A stretch of DNA of 57,396 nucleotides from Ammonifex sp. (GTDB lineage: Bacteria; Bacillota; Desulfotomaculia; Desulfotomaculales; DYER01), in assembly GCA_020725605.1 (NCBI GenBank), contig DYER01000042.1, positions 1-57,396 on the forward strand. The letters are read 5' to 3'. The notes under the pieces are model-generated. The model was given only the letters and a program-made list of their open reading frames with translations, was not told the DNA's origin and ran no database searches. Positions 44,013 to 52,319 of this stretch are shown here, piece by piece (the stretch's first letter is position 1; each line of letters starts with the position of its first letter). Both the position numbers and the translations under genes were made by a program.

Positions 44013-45083
44013 ATGTGGCAGCTGGTGGCGGCCCTGGGTGTGGCCTATCTGGCCGTGTGGGTGGTGACCCCCCGGGTGGCCCGCAAGGCGTGGCAGTGGC
44101 AGGCCGTGGACCCGCCCGGCGCGCGCAAGGTACATCACCGGACCGTTCCGCGACTCGGGGGGCTGGCGGTGGCCTGCGGATTCGTCCTGGGTCTGCTGGT
44201 TGACGGGTCGGTCTCCCGGTCGCTGGTGGGTTTGCTGACGGGTGCCCTGATCGTACTGGTGGTGGGCGGCCTCGACGACGTTTACGGCCTTTCGCCCCTG
44301 CAGAAGCTGGCCGGTCAGATCGTGGCGGCCCTCGCCGTCTTGCCCCTGGGGTTGCGGGTGGAGTTTCTAACCAATCCGTTAACCGGTGAACTGGTGTACC
44401 TGGGCTGGTTCGGGTTGCCCATCACCGTAATGTGGCTGGTGGCCGTAACCAACGCCCTCAACCTCATCGACGGTCTGGACGGTCTGGCCGCCGGCACGGC
44501 CACCATTGCGGCCACGGTGCTGGCGGCGGTGGTTTGGGTCCAGGGTTCCATGGCCGGTATTCCCGAACAGGCGGCGATGGCCGCGCCCGCCCTGATACTG
44601 GCGGCCTCCACATTGAGTTTCTTGCGTTATAACTTCCATCCGGCGCGCATTTTCCTGGGCGACAGCGGTTCTCTGTTTCTGGGATTTACCCTGGGGGGAT
44701 TGGCCGTACTGGGCGTGGCCAAGAGCACCACGGCGGTTTCCATGTTCATTCCGGTTCTGGTGCTCGGCGTTCCCCTGTTCGACACCACCCTGGCCGTGTT
44801 GCGGAGGTGCTTCAAGCGCCACTCGATATTTGCTCCCGACCGGGAGCACGTCCACCACCGCCTGCTGGAGGCCGGTTTCAGTCACAAACGCGCGGTGCTG
44901 ATCCTCTACGGCGTGAATCTGATACTGGGACTGAGCGCCTTTCTGCTGAACTTCGTGACCAGCGACGGAGCCATGGCCATTCTGTTCGTGGTGGCCGGGC
45001 TGGTGCTGCTGGGGGCCAACAGGGTGGAGGCGAAGCGTAAGAGCCTACGGGCACGGGCGTGTGGCGAGCGGTCCGAGGGTTAG
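44013..45083 (+). CDS. tagO: Undecaprenyl-phosphate N-acetylglucosaminyl 1-phosphate transferase (TagO/WecA/MraY family)
   Basis: A 356-residue polytopic membrane enzyme with about 11 TM segments. Aspartate motifs of the family are present: VVGGLDDVYGL, VTNALNLIDGLDGLAAG and ARIFLGDSGSLFLGF, plus the C-terminal HSIFAPDREHVHHRLLEAGFS histidine loop that marks WecA/TagO and not MraY. It starts surface polymer synthesis by making undecaprenyl-PP-GlcNAc, the substrate for TagA at 31059. ATG 44013 has GGAG eight bases upstream; ATG 44007 is possible. It heads an operon with galU and an epimerase, which supply nucleotide sugars. Confidence 0.94.
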   Translation: MWQLVAALGVAYLAVWVVTPRVARKAWQWQAVDPPGARKVHHRTVPRLGGLAVACGFVLGLLVDGSVSRSLVGLLTGALIVLVVGGLDDVYGLSPLQKLAGQIVAALAVLPLGLRVEFLTNPLTGELVYLGWFGLPITVMWLVAVTNALNLIDGLDGLAAGTATIAATVLAAVVWVQGSMAGIPEQAAMAAPALILAASTLSFLRYNFHPARIFLGDSGSLFLGFTLGGLAVLGVAKSTTAVSMFIPVLVLGVPLFDTTLAVLRRCFKRHSIFAPDREHVHHRLLEAGFSHKRAVLILYGVNLILGLSAFLLNFVTSDGAMAILFVVAGLVLLGANRVEAKRKSLRARACGERSEG

Positions 45084-45114
45084 GGCCGCCCCGTATTTCG
45101 GGAGGTGAAGGTCC

Positions 45115-45987
45115 GTGCAGGTTCGCAAGGCGGTGATTCCGGCGGCGGGCGTGGGGGTCAGATTTCTGCCCGCCACCAAGGGCCAGCCCAAGGAAATGTT
45201 GCCCATTATCGACAAGCCCACCATCCAGTATATCATCGAGGAGGCCGTGGATTCCGGCATCGAAGACGTAGTGATCGTCACCAGCCGTTATAAAAAGGCC
45301 ATCGAGGACTATTTCGATTATTCGCCGGGGCTGGAATTGTTTCTCAGGCGTAAGGGTAAACTGGATTTATTGGAGATGGTAACCAGCATCAGTCAGATGG
45401 TGGAGATACACTACGTACGCCAGAAGGAACCCCGGGGATTGGGACACGCGGTTTACTGCGCCCGCAAGTTCGTGGGCCGCGAACCCTTTGCCGTACTGCT
45501 GGGTGACGACATCGTACGCAGCCGCGTACCGTGCCTCCAGCAGCTGCTGGAGGCATATAACGAACTGGGGGGAAACATTCTGGGAGTCCAGGAGGTCCCG
45601 CCCGAAGACGTCAGCAAGTACGGTATCCTTGACGCCGTGGAAATCCGCCCGGGGGTCTATCGGGTGCGGGACCTGGTCGAGAAGCCCGCTCCGAATGAGG
45701 CGCCGTCGCGCCTGGCCATTCTGGGCCGCTACGTGCTACAGCCCCGCATTTTCGACCTGCTGGAAAGAACTCCGCCGGGCGCCGGCGGCGAGATCCAGCT
45801 CACCGATGCCCTGAGGGCCCTGTGCCGCGAAGAGCCCATTTACGGGTACGTTTTCAAGGGACGCCGGTACGACGTGGGCGACAAGCTGGGCTACCTCAAG
45901 GCCACGGTGGAGTTCGCGCTGGACCGCGAGGACCTGGCCGAGGACTTCCGCGCCTATCTCAGGAAACTGGTGGGTAACGCCCTGTGA
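45115..45987 (+). CDS. galU: UTP--glucose-1-phosphate uridylyltransferase
   Basis: A 290-residue nucleotidyltransferase. N-terminal VIPAAGVGVRFLPATKGQPKEMLPIIDKPTIQYIIEEAV is the GalU signature, with FAVLLGDDIV as the metal-binding DD segment and GRYVLQPRIFDLLERTPPGAGGEIQLTDAL later. It makes UDP-glucose from UTP and glucose-1-phosphate for surface glycans; the phosphohexomutase at 48549 could supply glucose-1-phosphate. GTG 45115 has a very good GGGAGGTGA site. The next gene overlaps by four bases (GTGA). Confidence 0.97.
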   Translation: MQVRKAVIPAAGVGVRFLPATKGQPKEMLPIIDKPTIQYIIEEAVDSGIEDVVIVTSRYKKAIEDYFDYSPGLELFLRRKGKLDLLEMVTSISQMVEIHYVRQKEPRGLGHAVYCARKFVGREPFAVLLGDDIVRSRVPCLQQLLEAYNELGGNILGVQEVPPEDVSKYGILDAVEIRPGVYRVRDLVEKPAPNEAPSRLAILGRYVLQPRIFDLLERTPPGAGGEIQLTDALRALCREEPIYGYVFKGRRYDVGDKLGYLKATVEFALDREDLAEDFRAYLRKLVGNAL

Positions 45988-46928
45988 AGGTGCTGGTGAC
46001 CGGGGGGGCCGGTTTCATCGGCTCCCACGTGGTGGAGGCCTTACTGGAGGCCGGGGCCCGGGTGGCGGTGCTGGACGACCTGTCCACCGGCAGACGTGAA
46101 AATCTGTGGCCCGGGGTGAATTTCCACCCTCTGGACGTCTGCCGGCCCGAGGTGGCCGCCGTAGTGGAAGCGGAGCGGCCGGACGTGGTGGTGCACCTTG
46201 CGGCCCAGGTCAGCCTGCCCCACTCTCTCACTGACCCCCTCGGGGACGCCCGGGTGAATATCCTGGGAACCGTAAACGTCCTGGAAGCCTGCCGGCGACA
46301 AGGAGTACGGCGCGTGGTGTACGCCTCGTCGGCCGCCGTGTACGGAGAACCGGTGCACCTGCCCGTCACCGAGGACCACCCCCTGGTGCCGCTTGCCGGG
46401 TACGGGGTTTCGAAATACGCCGGAGAGTGTTACGTGCGGGTCTACCACCATCTCTGGGGCCTGGAGTATTGCATCCTGCGTTACGCCAACGTCTACGGGC
46501 CCCGGCAGGGCCTCGCGGGAGAGGGCGGGGTGGTGGGTGTTTTCGCCGCGGCCCTTGCGGCGGGAAGGCCCATAGAAATCCACGGCGACGGCCAGCAGAC
46601 GCGGGACTTCGTCTACGTTAAGGACGCGGCAGCGGCGACGGTGGCGGCCGCCTTCGGAAGCGCGCAGGGCGTGTTCAACATCTCCACGGGCCGGCCCACC
46701 CCCGTCGGCGAACTGGCCGCCCTGGCCCTGGCGCTGCACGGTGCTCCGGCTGCCGTACACCGCGGGCCGCCCCGGCCCGGGGACGTGCGCCACAGTTACC
46801 TGGACCCGCGGCGTGCGGCGTGCGCACTGGGGTGGGTGCCTCGTTACTCCCTGGAGGAGGGGGTCGCGGAAACCCTCGCGTGGTGGAAGGTGCGGTATGA
46901 AACCGGGGCCCGGGGTTCAAACTTCTAG
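45984..46928 (+). CDS. NAD-dependent UDP-sugar epimerase/dehydratase (extended SDR)
   Basis: A 314-residue extended short-chain dehydrogenase. TGGAGFIGSHVVEALLEAG is the NAD loop, VVYASSAAVYGE holds the active Ser, YGVSKYAGE the Tyr-x3-Lys, and RYANVYGPRQ and GDGQQTRDFVYVKDAA follow the GalE/Gne pattern. It probably epimerises UDP-glucose or UDP-GlcNAc made by the neighbours, but 4-epimerase versus decarboxylase or dehydratase cannot be settled. GTG 45984 overlaps galU by four bases. The C-terminal about 25 residues are variable. Confidence 0.93.
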   Translation: MKVLVTGGAGFIGSHVVEALLEAGARVAVLDDLSTGRRENLWPGVNFHPLDVCRPEVAAVVEAERPDVVVHLAAQVSLPHSLTDPLGDARVNILGTVNVLEACRRQGVRRVVYASSAAVYGEPVHLPVTEDHPLVPLAGYGVSKYAGECYVRVYHHLWGLEYCILRYANVYGPRQGLAGEGGVVGVFAAALAAGRPIEIHGDGQQTRDFVYVKDAAAATVAAAFGSAQGVFNISTGRPTPVGELAALALALHGAPAAVHRGPPRPGDVRHSYLDPRRAACALGWVPRYSLEEGVAETLAWWKVRYETGARGSNF

Positions 46929-47044
46929 AGGGTGCGTCCGGATCATGACACCAGAGGGGGTGCCGACCGGCGGTGAGGGTGCACCGGACGCCCGCCGCTC
47001 CTTCCGGGTATGGTTGCCCATCACCCTAGCCGCCGGGAACAGGG

Positions 47045-47785
47045 TTGAATCCGTACGCCGAGATTCTCCTGCGTTCCGTGGCCGCTTTTTTGGGAGTGCT
47101 GATCGTCACAAGACTGGTGGGCAAGTCCCAGGTGGGGCAGCTGACCATTTCCGACTACGTAAACGGTATCGTCATCGGCTCCATTGCGGCCGGCCTGGTT
47201 ACGGACCTGGGGCGCAACCCCGGGTTTTACGGGGCCGGACTGTTCGCCTTTGCGGCCCTCACCATTGGGGTGCAGCAGCTGGCCCTCAAGAACCGTACCC
47301 TGCGGAAGATCTTCAGCGACGAGCCCACCGTGGTGGTCCACAACGGTAAGATCCTGGAGCAGAACATGGCCCGCATGCGGTACAACGTCGACGACCTGCT
47401 CATGCAGCTCCGGGAGAAGGGGGCCTTTAACATCGCGGACGTGGAGTTCGCCGTGGCCGAGCCCAACGGCAACCTCAGCGTGCTCTTGAAATCGCAGAAA
47501 CAGCCGGTGACGCCCCAGGATCTGGGATTGCCCACTTCGTACCAGGGCCTGCCGAGCGAGCTGGTCGTAGACGGTCAGGTTATCAAGCAGAATCTGGTGC
47601 AGAACAACCTCTCCGAGGAATGGCTGTACCGGGAACTGGAAAAGCAGGGCGTAACCTCACTGCAGGAGGTGGTCCTGGCCGCCCTGGACACCTCGGGCAA
47701 TCTCTACGTGGACCGGCGCCGCGACACCATGGACCACTACACCGACCCCTCGGATACCTTGCCCCGGATGGTGGAAAGAAATTAG
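47045..47785 (+). CDS. DUF421 (YetF/YcaP-like) membrane protein
   Basis: A 246-residue protein with about three N-terminal TM segments (5-80) and a cytoplasmic C-terminal domain. Signatures of DUF421 are LLRSVAAFLGVLIVTRLVGKSQVGQLTISDYVNGIVIGSIAAG and RKIFSDEPTVVVHNGKILEQNMARMRYNVDDLLMQLREKGAFNIADVEFAVAEPNGNLSVLLK. The function of the family is unknown; members are common in sporulating bacteria. TTG 47045 starts it, with a moderate GGGAACAGGG upstream; no better start is seen. It stands alone after the epimerase gene (116-base gap without features) and before the HEPN remnant. Confidence 0.9.
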   Translation: MNPYAEILLRSVAAFLGVLIVTRLVGKSQVGQLTISDYVNGIVIGSIAAGLVTDLGRNPGFYGAGLFAFAALTIGVQQLALKNRTLRKIFSDEPTVVVHNGKILEQNMARMRYNVDDLLMQLREKGAFNIADVEFAVAEPNGNLSVLLKSQKQPVTPQDLGLPTSYQGLPSELVVDGQVIKQNLVQNNLSEEWLYRELEKQGVTSLQEVVLAALDTSGNLYVDRRRDTMDHYTDPSDTLPRMVERN

Positions 47786-47850
47786 GGATTGCCAGCCGTT
47801 GCCGGACCCGGTAGACCTGCAGAGAATGCCCCTTACCCGGAGGTGGGGCG

Positions 47851-48232
47851 GTGAACGAGCAGGCCCGTTACTGGTGGCGGGAAGCGCAGGAAAGCCTGGA
47901 AACGGCCCGGGTTTTGCTGGCAGGTGCGCGGTACGGAAGCGGGCTTTTTCTGTCACCTGGCCATGCAAAAGGACCTGAAGAGCCGTACTGGCGGCACGCA
48001 CCGGGAAGATCCCGCCCAGGACCCACAACCTCGTAATGCTGGCGGACAAGGCCGGGCTGAGGCTGGCGTCCCGCCAGCGCCGGATACTGGCCGCCGTGGC
48101 GCCCCTTCAGATTATCGGCCGGTATCCCGACGATCGGGACGAAATACTGGCCCGGACACCGCCGGCGGCCTTTGCAGAACTCTGGGTCAGGTCGAGGAGG
48201 GGATGGCGTGGCTGGAGCAACACCTGAAGTGA
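47851..48232 (+). pseudogene. HEPN-domain toxin gene broken by three frameshifts
   Basis: Pieces of one HEPN protein (PF05168-like) lie in three frames. Frame 1 from GTG 47851 reads NEQARYWWREAQESLETARVLLAGARYGSGLF. After an extra base near 47948, frame 2 reads CHLAMQKDLK. After an extra base near 47973, frame 3 reads AVLAARTGKIPPRTHNLVMLADKAGLRL up to RTPPAAFAEL. After a missing base near 48186, frame 2 returns with QVEEGMAWLEQHLK and a stop overlapping the MNT start. Restored, it would be about 126 residues, a usual HEPN length. HEPN partners of MNT proteins are RNase-type toxins. Start has GGAGGTGGGGCG upstream. Real decay or sequence errors cannot be told apart here. Confidence 0.85.
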
Positions 48233-48552
48233 TGGAGGCCGTGGAAAAATACATCGCGGCCCTGCGGGAGCGCATTCCCGTCGAGAAGGTCGTGCTCTTT
48301 GGCTCTTACGTCACCGGTCGGGTTTACGAAGATAGCGACATCGATCTGGCCGTTTTTTCCCCCGCCTTCGGGCGCAATCCCCTGGCGGACCGCCAGTTGC
48401 TTTACCGGGTGTTGCTGGAATCGGAGGCCGACCCCCGCATCGAGGCCCATCCCTTTCCGTGCGGGCCGGTGCGGGGCGCGCGGGCGGTTTTCCTGGAGGA
48501 GATTGTGGCCAGCGGCCGCGTGGTCTACGAGCGGGGGGAGGGGTACCGGTGA
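48232..48552 (+). CDS. MNT-type minimal nucleotidyltransferase (antitoxin-like)
   Basis: A 106-residue protein with the MNT signature VVLFGSYVTGRVYEDSDIDLAVFSP (GSx10DxD). MNT proteins pair with HEPN toxins; in the studied MntA/HepT type the MNT adds AMP to the HEPN protein and silences it. The reading frame is intact although the adjacent HEPN gene is broken. ATG 48232 overlaps the HEPN stop (ATGA-type arrangement), and its own stop overlaps the phosphohexomutase start (GTGA). It may be an orphan antitoxin, or retained for translational coupling. Confidence 0.92.
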   Translation: MEAVEKYIAALRERIPVEKVVLFGSYVTGRVYEDSDIDLAVFSPAFGRNPLADRQLLYRVLLESEADPRIEAHPFPCGPVRGARAVFLEEIVASGRVVYERGEGYR

Positions 48553-49955
48553 GCATTTCCTTCGGCACCGACGGATGGCGCGGCATCATGGCCCGCGACT
48601 TCACCTTTGACAACGTGGCGCTGGTGGCGCGGGCCATCGCCGAGTACCTCCTCGGCACGGGCGGGCACGCGCGCGGCGTAGTGGTGGGCTACGACCGCCG
48701 GTTCCTGTCGGAGCACTTCGCGGCCACGGTGCGGGACGTGTTGCTGGCCTGCGGCATACCGGTTTACGCCTGCCGTGAAGCGGTACCCACGCCGGTCACC
48801 GCCTTTGCCGTGCGTCATTACGGCGCGGCGGGGGCCGTAATGCTGACCGCGAGCCACAATCCGCCGGAGTACAACGGCATCAAGTTCATTCCCGAAAACG
48901 GCGGGCCGGCCCCGCCCGAGGTCACGCGCCGCATCGAGGAACACATCCGCAATCTCGGCGCTACACCCCCAGAAGGGGACCGGACCGGCGGCCCGGGCCG
49001 TTCCCTCACCGTGGTAGACCCGCGCTCCGCCTACCTGGAACACCTGGCGCGGCTGGTGGACCTGGAGGCCGTGGGTAGGGCGGGCCTGCGCGTGGTGGTC
49101 GACGCCATGCACGGCGCCGGGGCGGGATACCTGGAGGAGGTCCTGACCCGGGCGGGGGCGGAAACGATGGGCCTGCGCACCCACCGCGATCCCCTTTTCG
49201 GGGGCGGCCTGCCGGACCCCGTGCCCGAACGGCTGGCGGGGCTGCGCGAGCGGGTCCGGGAGACCGGGGCGCACCTGGGCGTGGCCCTCGACGGGGACGC
49301 GGACCGTTTCGGCCTCGTCGATGCCGACGGCACCTATCTGGGGGCCAATCAGTTCCTTCCTGTGCTGTATCACTACCTCCTGTCTGTCAGGGGGATGCAG
49401 GGGCCCGTGGCCCGCACGGTGGCCACCACCCACCTGCTGGACCGCATCGCGGCCCGCTTCGGGCAACCCGTGGTTGAGACCCCGGTGGGTTTCAAGTACA
49501 TAGGGCGGGCCCTCGAGGAAGGTTGCATCTTGGGTGGAGAGGAGAGCGGCGGGCTTTCCCTTCGGGCCCACCTGCCCGAAAAGGACGGCCTCCTGGCGGG
49601 GCTGCTGGCGGCCGAGGTCAGGGCCGTCCGGGGCCGGCCCCTGGGGGCCCTGCTTCAGGAGCTCATGGGCGAGTTCGGTGCCGTGGCCCCGGCACGGCTG
49701 GATGTACACACGGACCCGGCCACCAAGGCGCGGGTGCTCGAGGCTCTGCCGGGACTAACCCCCGAGCGGCTGGCCGGCAGGCGCGTGGTGCGGCGCATAA
49801 CCGTGGACGGTGTGAAACTGGTCCTGGAGGACGGTTCCTGGGTCCTCATCCGGGCTTCGGGGACCGAACCCCTTTTCCGCCTTTACGCCGAGGCGCCGGA
49901 CCCCGACCGCACCGGGGCCCTGCAGGAGGAGATGCGCCGCCTGCTGGGATTGTAA
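48549..49955 (+). CDS. Phosphoglucomutase/phosphomannomutase family protein
   Basis: A 468-residue alpha-D-phosphohexomutase. The phosphoserine loop is TASHNPPEYNG, the metal loop DGDADRFG, the sugar loop GGEESGG and the phosphate loop RASGTEPLFR. It interconverts hexose 1- and 6-phosphates, so it could feed glucose-1-phosphate to GalU (45115) or mannose-1-phosphate to other sugar pathways; sequence does not decide. GTG 48549 has a very good GGGGGAGGGG site six bases upstream and overlaps the MNT stop by four bases. The frame is open further upstream but overlaps the MNT gene. Confidence 0.95.
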   Translation: MSISFGTDGWRGIMARDFTFDNVALVARAIAEYLLGTGGHARGVVVGYDRRFLSEHFAATVRDVLLACGIPVYACREAVPTPVTAFAVRHYGAAGAVMLTASHNPPEYNGIKFIPENGGPAPPEVTRRIEEHIRNLGATPPEGDRTGGPGRSLTVVDPRSAYLEHLARLVDLEAVGRAGLRVVVDAMHGAGAGYLEEVLTRAGAETMGLRTHRDPLFGGGLPDPVPERLAGLRERVRETGAHLGVALDGDADRFGLVDADGTYLGANQFLPVLYHYLLSVRGMQGPVARTVATTHLLDRIAARFGQPVVETPVGFKYIGRALEEGCILGGEESGGLSLRAHLPEKDGLLAGLLAAEVRAVRGRPLGALLQELMGEFGAVAPARLDVHTDPATKARVLEALPGLTPERLAGRRVVRRITVDGVKLVLEDGSWVLIRASGTEPLFRLYAEAPDPDRTGALQEEMRRLLGL

Positions 49956-49979
49956 GCCGGAAGTTGTGTCAGGGCACGG

Positions 49980-50390
49980 TCAGCGGCGGGTCCGCAGGGT
50001 CGCGAGCCAGCGGAACAGGGGGGCGCCGGAGCGGAGGCCCCTCGCGTCCCAACACCAGACCGGCCCCGGTGGCCGGCAAGGGCACGGGCCGACGTCGGCC
50101 GAGAGGCGGAAGCCGTGGGCGAGGGCCAGGCGTGATAGGATGGCCCGGGTGCCGTCGGTGGACCCCTCGTCTGCGACCACCAGTTGCGGGCCCGGTACCA
50201 CGGCAAGCAGGCGCCGCACCAGACCCTCTACCAGGTCTTCCTGGTTGTAAACGTGGATTAGAAGCGTGGGCAAGGCCGGGGAACGGCTTCGAGTCCAGGT
50301 GCGGTAGAGGTCGTCGGCGAGGCGTACCAGACCGTAAAGGGCCAGCATTCCCAGCAAGAAGAGCCAGATCAAAAGCTTACCCCTCCCCAC
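49980..50390 (-). CDS. Small membrane-anchored GT2-like protein, truncated fold
   Basis: A protein of up to 136 residues. One N-terminal TM segment (about 5-23) is followed by LIHVYNQEDLVEGLVRRLLAVV and QLVVADEGSTDGTRAILSRLA, matching the start of family 2 glycosyltransferases (nucleotide-binding D-x-STDGT). The catalytic DxD and acceptor part are absent, so it is unlikely to be an active transferase. The C-terminal about 35 residues are Cys/Trp/Arg-rich and unlike the family. TTG 50372, with GGGGAGGGG seven bases upstream, may be the real start. It lies 30 bases downstream of metK on the same strand. Confidence 0.6.
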   Translation of the reverse strand: MGRGKLLIWLFLLGMLALYGLVRLADDLYRTWTRSRSPALPTLLIHVYNQEDLVEGLVRRLLAVVPGPQLVVADEGSTDGTRAILSRLALAHGFRLSADVGPCPCRPPGPVWCWDARGLRSGAPLFRWLATLRTRR

Positions 50391-50420
50391 CGGTAGGATA
50401 TGCGGCGGGGAGGGGCGGTG

Positions 50421-51605
50421 TCACAGCCCTACGGCCTCGCGCAGCAGGTCCACCTTGTCGGTCCTCTCCCAGGGCAGGTCCAGGTCCGTGCGGCCGAAAT
50501 GCCCGTAGACCGCGGTGGGACGGTAGATGGGGCGCCGGAGGTCCAGGGCCTTTATGATGGCGCCCGGACGGAGATCAAAGTACTCGGTGACGATCCTGGC
50601 CAGCCTGGCGTCGTCCACAATTCCGGTGCCGAAGGTATTGACGTCGACCGCCACGGGCCTGGCCACCCCGATGGCATAGGCCACCTGCAGCTCGCACCTT
50701 TTCGCCAGACCGGCCGCCACGATGTTCTTGGCCACGTAACGGGCCGCGTAGCTGCCCGAGCGGTCCACCTTGGTGGGGTCCTTGCCCGAGAAACAGCCGC
50801 CGCCGTGGCGCGCCATCCCCCCGTAGGTATCCACGATGACCTTGCGGCCCGTAAGTCCGGTATCCCCGAGGGGTCCGCCGACCACAAAACGTCCGGTGGG
50901 GTTGATGTAGAACTTCGTGTCCTCCAGTAACTCCGGGGGTATCACCCGCCGGATGACCCTCTCGATCACGTCCTCCCTGATGGTGCTCAAGCTCACGTTG
51001 GGGTTGTGCTGGGTGGACACCACGATGGTGGTGATGCGTACGGGGCGGGAATTCTCGTAGGCGACCGTTACCTGGGTCTTGCCGTCGGGTCGAAGGTAAG
51101 GCAGTTCCCCGCTCTTGCGCACCTCGGCCAGCTGCCGCGCCAGCCGGTGGGCGAAACAGATGGGTGCCGGCATCAGTTCCGGTGTCTCGTCCGTGGCGTA
51201 ACCGAACATGATGCCCTGGTCTCCGGCTCCGATGCTTTCCTCGGGATCCGTCATGAGACCTTCTTTGGCCTCCAGGGCCCGGTCCACGCCCAGGGCGATG
51301 TCGGGCGATTGCTCGTCGATGGCCGTCAGCACGGCGCACGTCTCGTAGTCAAACCCGTATTTCGCCCTGGTGTAGCCGATGTCCCTGATGGTTTCCCGGG
51401 CTATGCGGGGGATGTCCACGTAACAGTCGGTGGTTATCTCGCCGGCCACCAGCACCAGTCCGGTGGTCACCAGGGTCTCGCAGGCCACCCGCGCCATGGG
51501 ATCCTTTTCGAGGATGGCGTCCAGGACCGCATCGGAGATCTGGTCGGCCACCTTGTCCGGGTGCCCCTCGGTGACCGACTCCGAGGTGAACAGGTAACGG
51601 CCCAT
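50421..51605 (-). CDS. metK: S-adenosylmethionine synthetase
   Basis: A 394-residue enzyme of standard length. [25 protein letters not shown] (ATP site), [16 protein letters not shown] and [23 protein letters not shown] are the classic motifs. It makes S-adenosylmethionine from methionine and ATP in the cytoplasm. ATG 51605 was chosen for the conserved [10 protein letters not shown] start and GGGAG site; a long open stretch upstream is leader sequence. A consensus promoter lies 85 bases upstream and no SAM riboswitch was recognised in the short leader. Confidence 0.98.
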   Translation of the reverse strand: MGRYLFTSESVTEGHPDKVADQISDAVLDAILEKDPMARVACETLVTTGLVLVAGEITTDCYVDIPRIARETIRDIGYTRAKYGFDYETCAVLTAIDEQSPDIALGVDRALEAKEGLMTDPEESIGAGDQGIMFGYATDETPELMPAPICFAHRLARQLAEVRKSGELPYLRPDGKTQVTVAYENSRPVRITTIVVSTQHNPNVSLSTIREDVIERVIRRVIPPELLEDTKFYINPTGRFVVGGPLGDTGLTGRKVIVDTYGGMARHGGGCFSGKDPTKVDRSGSYAARYVAKNIVAAGLAKRCELQVAYAIGVARPVAVDVNTFGTGIVDDARLARIVTEYFDLRPGAIIKALDLRRPIYRPTAVYGHFGRTDLDLPWERTDKVDLLREAVGL

Positions 51606-51689
51606 TGACAGCTCCCGCCCTCCCATAAAAATAGCCGCCCCGGCCGGAGCCCTCGGCCTTTTTTCCTCCGCCGGGCACGATCCGCAACT

Positions 51690-51718
51690 ATTGTAGCAAA
51701 GGGTGCCAGGAGTGTCAA
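51690..51718 (-). promoter_or_regulatory. Consensus sigma-A promoter of metK
   Basis: On the minus strand TTGACA (51713-51718), 17 bases, TACAAT (51690-51695). The leader to the ATG is about 80 bases and holds a GC-rich hairpin, too short for a SAM-I riboswitch. Confidence 0.87.
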
Positions 51719-51859
51719 CCGAATGGTGCGCCCGACGGGATTTTCCGATATTCCGGAAACTTTTTCCGGCAATGGCTCCCGCCGGGCGGTAGCGCCCACC
51801 GTGCGGCGGGGACCGGGGGCGGTTACCCGGCCTTCGAGACCCCAGAGACCGCGATGCTT

Positions 51860-52102
51860 CTATCCCCCTTCCTCCACCTCCACCAGTACCGCGTCCACCC
51901 CGATTTTGCGGATCCGCTCCCACGGAACCCGCAGGTCCCGCGTCAGGCCCAACAGCCGCAGCGCCGGCCTCCCCCCTTTCAGCACCAGGGCCCGCACCGT
52001 GCCGGCCACCGGGTCGATCTCCAGATCTTTAAGAGGTCCGAGGCGCCGGCCGTCGGTGAGGTTGATGATCTGGCGGCCGGCGAGTTCGCTGATTTTCAGC
52101 AC
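51860..52102 (-). CDS. YlmC/YmxH family sporulation-associated PRC-barrel protein
   Basis: An 80-residue single PRC-barrel protein: [42 protein letters not shown] and [19 protein letters not shown]. The YlmC/YmxH family is found in endospore formers, where genes are expressed in sporulation but the function is not defined. GTG 52102 was chosen because it matches the family start and has GGGGGTGAAAG upstream; ATG 52120 is an alternative. It lies upstream of metK on the same strand with 250 bases between, which contain the metK promoter. Confidence 0.88.
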   Translation of the reverse strand: MLKISELAGRQIINLTDGRRLGPLKDLEIDPVAGTVRALVLKGGRPALRLLGLTRDLRVPWERIRKIGVDAVLVEVEEGG

Positions 52103-52319
52103 GCTTTCACCCCCACCCATGGTATGCGCCGCGGTGCGGACGCGTCACCCCCGGACGGACTCCTGCTACATCTGGGCCGGGAATTGCCACGGGGCACGCG
52201 CCCGGGGTCTCGTCCCCGGGTTCTTGCCGGTTTAACACCTTTGTGCGCGAAGCCGCGAATACACCGGAGGTAACCGGTGATTTCTGTCGAAATGTAGCAT
52301 GTGGGTGGGAGGCTTGCGG

